From Pyrinomonadaceae bacterium (GTDB taxonomy: Bacteria; Acidobacteriota; Blastocatellia; Pyrinomonadales; Pyrinomonadaceae): a stretch of DNA of 7,846 nucleotides. A program made the translations under genes and the position numbers. The DNA is taken from contig JACMLC010000421.1 of assembly GCA_014379795.1 (NCBI GenBank), positions 1 through 7,846 of the forward strand. Direction: 5' to 3'. How positions within the stretch are numbered: the stretch's first letter is position 1; each line of letters opens with the position of its first letter. The notes under the pieces are model-generated. The model was not told the origin of the DNA and did no database searches. It worked only from the letters and a program-made list of their open reading frames with translations. Below, piece by piece: positions 6,062-7,846 of the stretch.

Positions 6062-6176
6062 AAGATAGCCACAGAGACACGGAGACACGGAGGAATAAAA
6101 CAAGTAAAGCATTTGATTTAACATTTGCTTTTCTTGATTTCTTATCTCTGTGTCTCCGTGACTCTGTGGCTATTTC
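6062..6176. repeat. Long hairpin repeat with CACRGAG-type units (MITE-like or REP-like)
   Basis: A near-palindromic element between convergent genes. The outer arms 6065-6093 and 6145-6173 pair over 29 positions with one A-A mismatch and two G-T pairs. Each arm starts ATAGCCACAGAG and continues with ACACGGAG-type repeats; ACACGGAG occurs twice in tandem at 6077-6092. Inside, a second AT-rich stem pairs 6101-6111 with 6126-6136 (10 of 11), leaving a 14-base loop, so almost the whole 115 bases can fold as one hairpin. Similar CACAGAG-unit hairpins occur between genes in many environmental bacteria, as I recall, but I cannot search here. No transposase or flanking target duplication is obvious. 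It may act as a two-way transcription terminator. The minus-strand hydratase stop codon TAG (6170-6172) lies within it. Confidence 0.85.
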
Positions 6177-6937
6177 TTGAGAAACCGCGCGATTCCCTGC
6201 TGGCAATCTTCGGTCATGCGCGCGATAGCGTTGACTTGCGCGCCCGATTGCAGAGCGGCGTCAAACGTCATTCCGTCCATGTGATACAGCAACCGCTTTG
6301 AGAGCATGACGGCGGAGAGGCTTGTCTTTTCAAAGACGCTAACGAAGTTTTCGACTTCGGTCCCGAAAGCTTCGTCAGCATAAACGTGATTGACGAGGCC
6401 GATGCGCTCGGCTTCTTCCGCGCCGATTTCCGCGCCGCGCGTGATTAGCTCAAAGGCGCGTTTTTCGGAAACGTTGCGCCTGAGAATCGCCATCACCATC
6501 GCCGGGACAAATCCGATCTTCACTTCGGGATAACCAAAGCGCGCGGAAGCCGTTGCTAGAACCATGTCACAGGCTGTAGCAAGGCCGCAGCCTCCGGCCA
6601 GAGCGCGACCGCGCACGGCTGCGACTACGGGGACGCGCACCCTGCGAATCTGTGTGAACAATTCCATCAGAGACGCTGCGTCTTCTAAATTTTCGGTGAT
6701 TGAGCTTTCAGAGATTTTCTGCAAAGCGGAGAGGTCTGCGCCCGAACAGAAATCCGCGCCCGCCCCCGTCAAGACAATAGCCCTGACAGCATCGTCTTTA
6801 TCCGCCTCTGCGAGCGCATGCTTGAGTCCGCCGATTAACGCATCATTCAGCGCGTTTCGTTTTTCGGGACGATTGAGCGTGATGCGCGCAATCGCGCCTT
6901 CGACGGCGTACAGCGCCTCTGAGTCTGTTTCGCTCAT
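6170..6937 (-). CDS. Enoyl-CoA hydratase/isomerase family protein
   Basis: Full-length crotonase-family protein of 255 residues, probably a cytosolic enzyme acting on an enoyl-CoA. Landmarks: ITLNRPEKRNALND (19-32), the oxyanion/CoA segment FCSGADLSAL (63-72), GRALAGGCGLATACD (110-124), FGYPEVKIGFVPAMV (134-148), and GLVNHV (180-185) followed by the C-terminal helices. Of the two hydratase glutamates, the Glu164 equivalent is present as Glu138 (YPEVKIG), while the Glu144 position is Gly118 (GGCGLA). Single-glutamate members often act as isomerases or on unusual substrates. The FGYPEVKIGFVP segment resembles proteins annotated as methylglutaconyl-CoA or related hydratases, but the substrate is uncertain. 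ATG at 6937 is preferred; no clear Shine-Dalgarno is seen. It begins 8 bases after the hydrolase gene ends, so the two form an operon. Its stop codon is inside the hairpin repeat, so the last residues (LKK) are partly repeat-derived. Confidence 0.9.
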   Translation of the reverse strand: MSETDSEALYAVEGAIARITLNRPEKRNALNDALIGGLKHALAEADKDDAVRAIVLTGAGADFCSGADLSALQKISESSITENLEDAASLMELFTQIRRVRVPVVAAVRGRALAGGCGLATACDMVLATASARFGYPEVKIGFVPAMVMAILRRNVSEKRAFELITRGAEIGAEEAERIGLVNHVYADEAFGTEVENFVSVFEKTSLSAVMLSKRLLYHMDGMTFDAALQSGAQVNAIARMTEDCQQGIARFLKK

Positions 6938-6945
6938 AGAAATTT

Positions 6946-7845
6946 TTAGGATGTACCGAAGAAACTTATAAGCGCGGCGGTCACTGCTGCATGCGCTTCC
7001 TGCTGTACCCAGTGCCCTGCGGTTGCGAGGCGCACTTCGCGATATGGCGCGTCAATGTACTCTCCGACGCCGCGCACGGTCTCCGGCACGATGGCATGGT
7101 CGCGCTCGCCAAAGATAAAGAGCGTCGGCACGCGAATCATCTGCTTGCCTGCGTTCTTTTGCTTATCACCGCGCGGAAAAAAGCGAGAGAAAAAGTTTGC
7201 TCGATAATAGTTGATGCCTGCGGTCAATGCTCCCGGCTCGCGCAGGGCTTTTTTGTAGACGGCGATGTCCTCTTGCGTAATCGTGCCCGGACGCATGACC
7301 GTCTGTGCGAACATGCGATCAATCGCTTCGAAATCGTTACGGCTGATCAACCATTCCGGGAGGCGCGGGATTTGAAAGAAGAGCATGTACCAGCTTCTCA
7401 AAGCCTGCTTCAAGGTCATGTTTTTGAGCCAGACCGCGAGCGGAGGAACTTGCAGTGCGGCGAGTCTCCAAACATATTCCGGATGTTTCGACGCCACAGC
7501 CCACGCGACGCCCGCGCCCCAATCATGCCCCACGATTGCAGCTTCTTTTCTTCCCAAGTGTCGTATCAATCCGGTCACATCATCTGCCAGCAGGTCAAGC
7601 CTATAATCTTCGACGCGCGGCGGCTTATCGCTCAGGTTATAGCCGCGCATGTCCGGCGCAACGACCGTGTAATGCTGGCCCAGCGCAACCAACTGATGCC
7701 GCCACGAGTACCAGCATTCAGGAAAACCATGCAGCAGGACGACGAGCCGCTCGCCGCTTCCGTACTGCGCGTAATGCAGCCGCACGCCGCCGATCTGCGC
7801 GTAGCCGTGCTGGATGGAATTAATATCAATTAAAGCTTCGCTCAT
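6946..7845 (-). CDS. Alpha/beta hydrolase, epoxide hydrolase-like
   Basis: A 299-residue alpha/beta-hydrolase with the layout of microbial soluble epoxide hydrolases, which open epoxides to diols through an alkyl-enzyme ester. Visible residues: the oxyanion-hole motif HGFPE (39-43), the nucleophile elbow VGHDWGAG with Asp108, the cap-domain segment GINYYRANF with Tyr213/Tyr214 as candidates for the ring-opening tyrosine, the acid Asp249 in FGERDHAI, and the base His278 in AGHWVQQE. An aspartate rather than a serine nucleophile excludes ordinary esterases and lipases. The related haloalkane and fluoroacetate dehalogenases remain possible, but HDWG plus the cap tyrosines favours an epoxide hydrolase. 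There is no signal peptide. The ATG at 7845 is followed by a plausible N-terminus (MSEALIDINSIQHGYAQIGG). Since the window ends one base further, upstream signals cannot be checked and a slightly longer start cannot be ruled out. It is the first visible gene of the minus-strand pair. Confidence 0.9.
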   Translation of the reverse strand: MSEALIDINSIQHGYAQIGGVRLHYAQYGSGERLVVLLHGFPECWYSWRHQLVALGQHYTVVAPDMRGYNLSDKPPRVEDYRLDLLADDVTGLIRHLGRKEAAIVGHDWGAGVAWAVASKHPEYVWRLAALQVPPLAVWLKNMTLKQALRSWYMLFFQIPRLPEWLISRNDFEAIDRMFAQTVMRPGTITQEDIAVYKKALREPGALTAGINYYRANFFSRFFPRGDKQKNAGKQMIRVPTLFIFGERDHAIVPETVRGVGEYIDAPYREVRLATAGHWVQQEAHAAVTAALISFFGTS

Positions 7846-7846
7846 A

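Noticed and set aside
6991..7833. Open frame of 280 codons on the plus strand opposite the epoxide hydrolase-like gene
   Set aside because: The opposite strand encodes an intact alpha/beta hydrolase with every catalytic motif; the plus frame shows no known family features.

Overview
The window looks like chromosomal DNA from a GC-moderate bacterium. Gene content and protein style (split cobalamin-dependent acyl-CoA mutase, FtsB-like gene behind a phosphohexomutase, DUF2071 protein, several crotonase-fold proteins) would suit an acidobacterium of the Blastocatellia type. That assignment is an impression from family resemblance, not a proof. No tRNA, rRNA, CRISPR array, insertion sequence or phage gene was seen.

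Layout. (1) Bases 1-1780, plus strand: a phosphoglucomutase/phosphomannomutase that enters from the left edge, overlapping a small FtsB/DivIC-like division protein that starts at TTG behind a strong ribosome binding site. (2) Bases 1781-2074: an intergenic gap holding a perfect 13-bp intrinsic terminator (about 1893-1938), a consensus sigma-70 type promoter (1965-1993) and a short leader. (3) Bases 2075-6060, plus strand: a tightly packed six-gene operon. It encodes the large subunit of a split cobalamin-dependent acyl-CoA mutase, two small proteins of unknown function, the cobalamin-binding small subunit, a short crotonase-fold protein and a DUF2071/YqjF-like protein. The last three are joined by 4-base ATGA overlaps. 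(4) Bases 6062-6176: a long hairpin repeat built on CACRGAG-type units, lying between convergent genes. (5) Bases 6170-7845, minus strand: an epoxide-hydrolase-like alpha/beta hydrolase followed 8 bases later by a full-length enoyl-CoA hydratase/isomerase family protein whose stop codon lies inside the hairpin repeat.

Most notable reading: the mutase would normally be labelled methylmalonyl-CoA mutase. At the two positions that hold the substrate carboxylate in that enzyme (Tyr89 and Arg207, Propionibacterium numbering) it has Phe90 and Gln208. That pair is the one known from isobutyryl-CoA mutase. The operon may therefore interconvert isobutyryl-CoA and n-butyryl-CoA, or a related unbranched/branched acyl-CoA pair, linking valine or branched-chain fatty acid breakdown with straight-chain acyl-CoA metabolism. 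The linked crotonase-fold protein lacks both usual catalytic glutamates and about 55-60 C-terminal residues, so it is probably not an ordinary enoyl-CoA hydratase. The minus-strand genes also look like acyl/epoxide catabolic enzymes, but they form a separate transcription unit.
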